From NCBI GenBank assembly GCA_964035545.1, contig OZ037768.1, positions 7,679,241 through 7,743,240 of the forward strand: DNA of 64,000 nucleotides, read 5' to 3'. The first letter of the stretch is position 1; each line of letters opens with the position of its first letter. The position numbers were made by a program, and so were the translations under genes. The stretch comes from Bugula neritina. Its lineage: Eukaryota; Bryozoa; Gymnolaemata; Cheilostomatida; Bugulidae. Shown piece by piece: positions 63,394 through 64,000 of this stretch. The notes beneath the pieces were generated by a model, which saw only the letters and a list, made by a program, of their open reading frames with translations, was not told the DNA's origin and made no database searches.

Positions 63394-64000
63394 CTGCCGA
63401 TTTACTTCTGCCATGACTGATGGATGATGTACAGTCTTTAAACTACTTCACATGCACAAACTTTTTCTTGCCTTCAGCAACCAAACTATTCAATTTGCTG
63501 GCAAGCCGTTTAGTTATTAGTTTCTAAATGGAACCAACCTGTCCACAGGACTGCATTATATTGTTGACTTTTTCCAGTTTTATAGCAATTATGTAACTTT
63601 TTTCTATTTGATCTGTGCAAGCAAGCTCCTTGTCAGGCTGATGTTAATTTTTTCAACCTAAATGTTATAATTCTTTTAAAAGGCGATGTACTAGTATATG
63701 CCGTTTTTGCAATACTTAGACTTAAACATCCCAAACGGAAATAGTTTCAAAAGCATGGCATGGAGCTTTAGGATATTTAAAGAGGATATAATGAAGCATA
63801 GAGTGAAAATATTGTTGATTATTTATATTTCAGTTCTACATAAAACATTTATCAAATCGGAGTATTATAATTTTTTCATCTGCAACTAAATATAATATAT
63901 AATTTAACAGTTTCTTGTGCACATTATATTTATCGGATACAAAACTTGGAATGTGAATATGTAACAAAAAAGCAGTAATGATTGTCATTTTAAAAACATC
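63394..64000. other. ELL 3' UTR and window end
   Basis: This is AT-rich sequence after the ELL stop. I see no canonical AATAAA, so the transcript end may lie beyond the window or use a variant signal. The 63-codon frame at 63698-63889 has no recognisable similarity. Confidence 0.5.

Overview
This window is nuclear DNA from an animal. It is AT-rich and intron-rich, with GT-AG introns (one GC-AG), long (TA)n microsatellites, MITE-like elements and tRNA-derived SINE remnants. Six protein-coding genes can be rebuilt exon by exon, and the codon phase closes at every splice junction. The gene set (TTC6-type TPR protein, N-WASP with two WH2 motifs, NUAK kinase, espin-like ankyrin protein, ALKBH2, ELL) is animal-wide. 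Intron sizes and general character suggest a marine invertebrate, perhaps a spiralian such as a mollusc or annelid. That placement is inference; the sequence does not prove a phylum.

Layout from left to right: (1) 515-4161 +, the last seven coding exons of a TTC6-like TPR protein, whose 5' part lies outside the window; (2) 5441-24439 -, a complete ten-exon WASP/N-WASP gene, convergent with TTC6; (3) 27038-33219 +, a complete six-exon NUAK-family kinase, head-to-head with WASP, with a nested transposon in its third intron; (4) 35338-44237 +, a ten-exon, 965-residue ankyrin-repeat protein that looks espin/forked-like; (5) 45469-47613 -, a three-exon ALKBH2 DNA-repair demethylase, convergent with gene 4; (6) 49043-63393 +, a complete eleven-exon ELL transcription elongation factor, head-to-head with ALKBH2, ending about 600 bases before the window edge.

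Genes 2 to 4 belong to families linked to actin or actomyosin: Arp2/3 activation, the NUAK-PP1-myosin phosphatase axis, and an espin-like putative actin bundler. Genes 5 and 6 act in the nucleus (alkylation repair and Pol II elongation). Nothing shows that these neighbours are co-regulated.

Non-genic content includes a 1138-bp hAT-like element with a perfect 8-bp target-site duplication and a second inverted-repeat element inside it; a 410-bp MITE in a WASP intron; a 233-bp dispersed duplication around the start of the ankyrin gene; several minisatellites, some ending just before splice acceptors; and a cluster of nuclear-receptor-like and CRE-like sites in an ELL intron. I found no rRNA, intact tRNA, CRISPR array, viral gene or new multi-gene system. 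The best leads are the nested transposon, the GC-AG intron, the internally duplicated tail of the ankyrin protein, the short NUAK tail and the splice-site-like 13-bp repeat.
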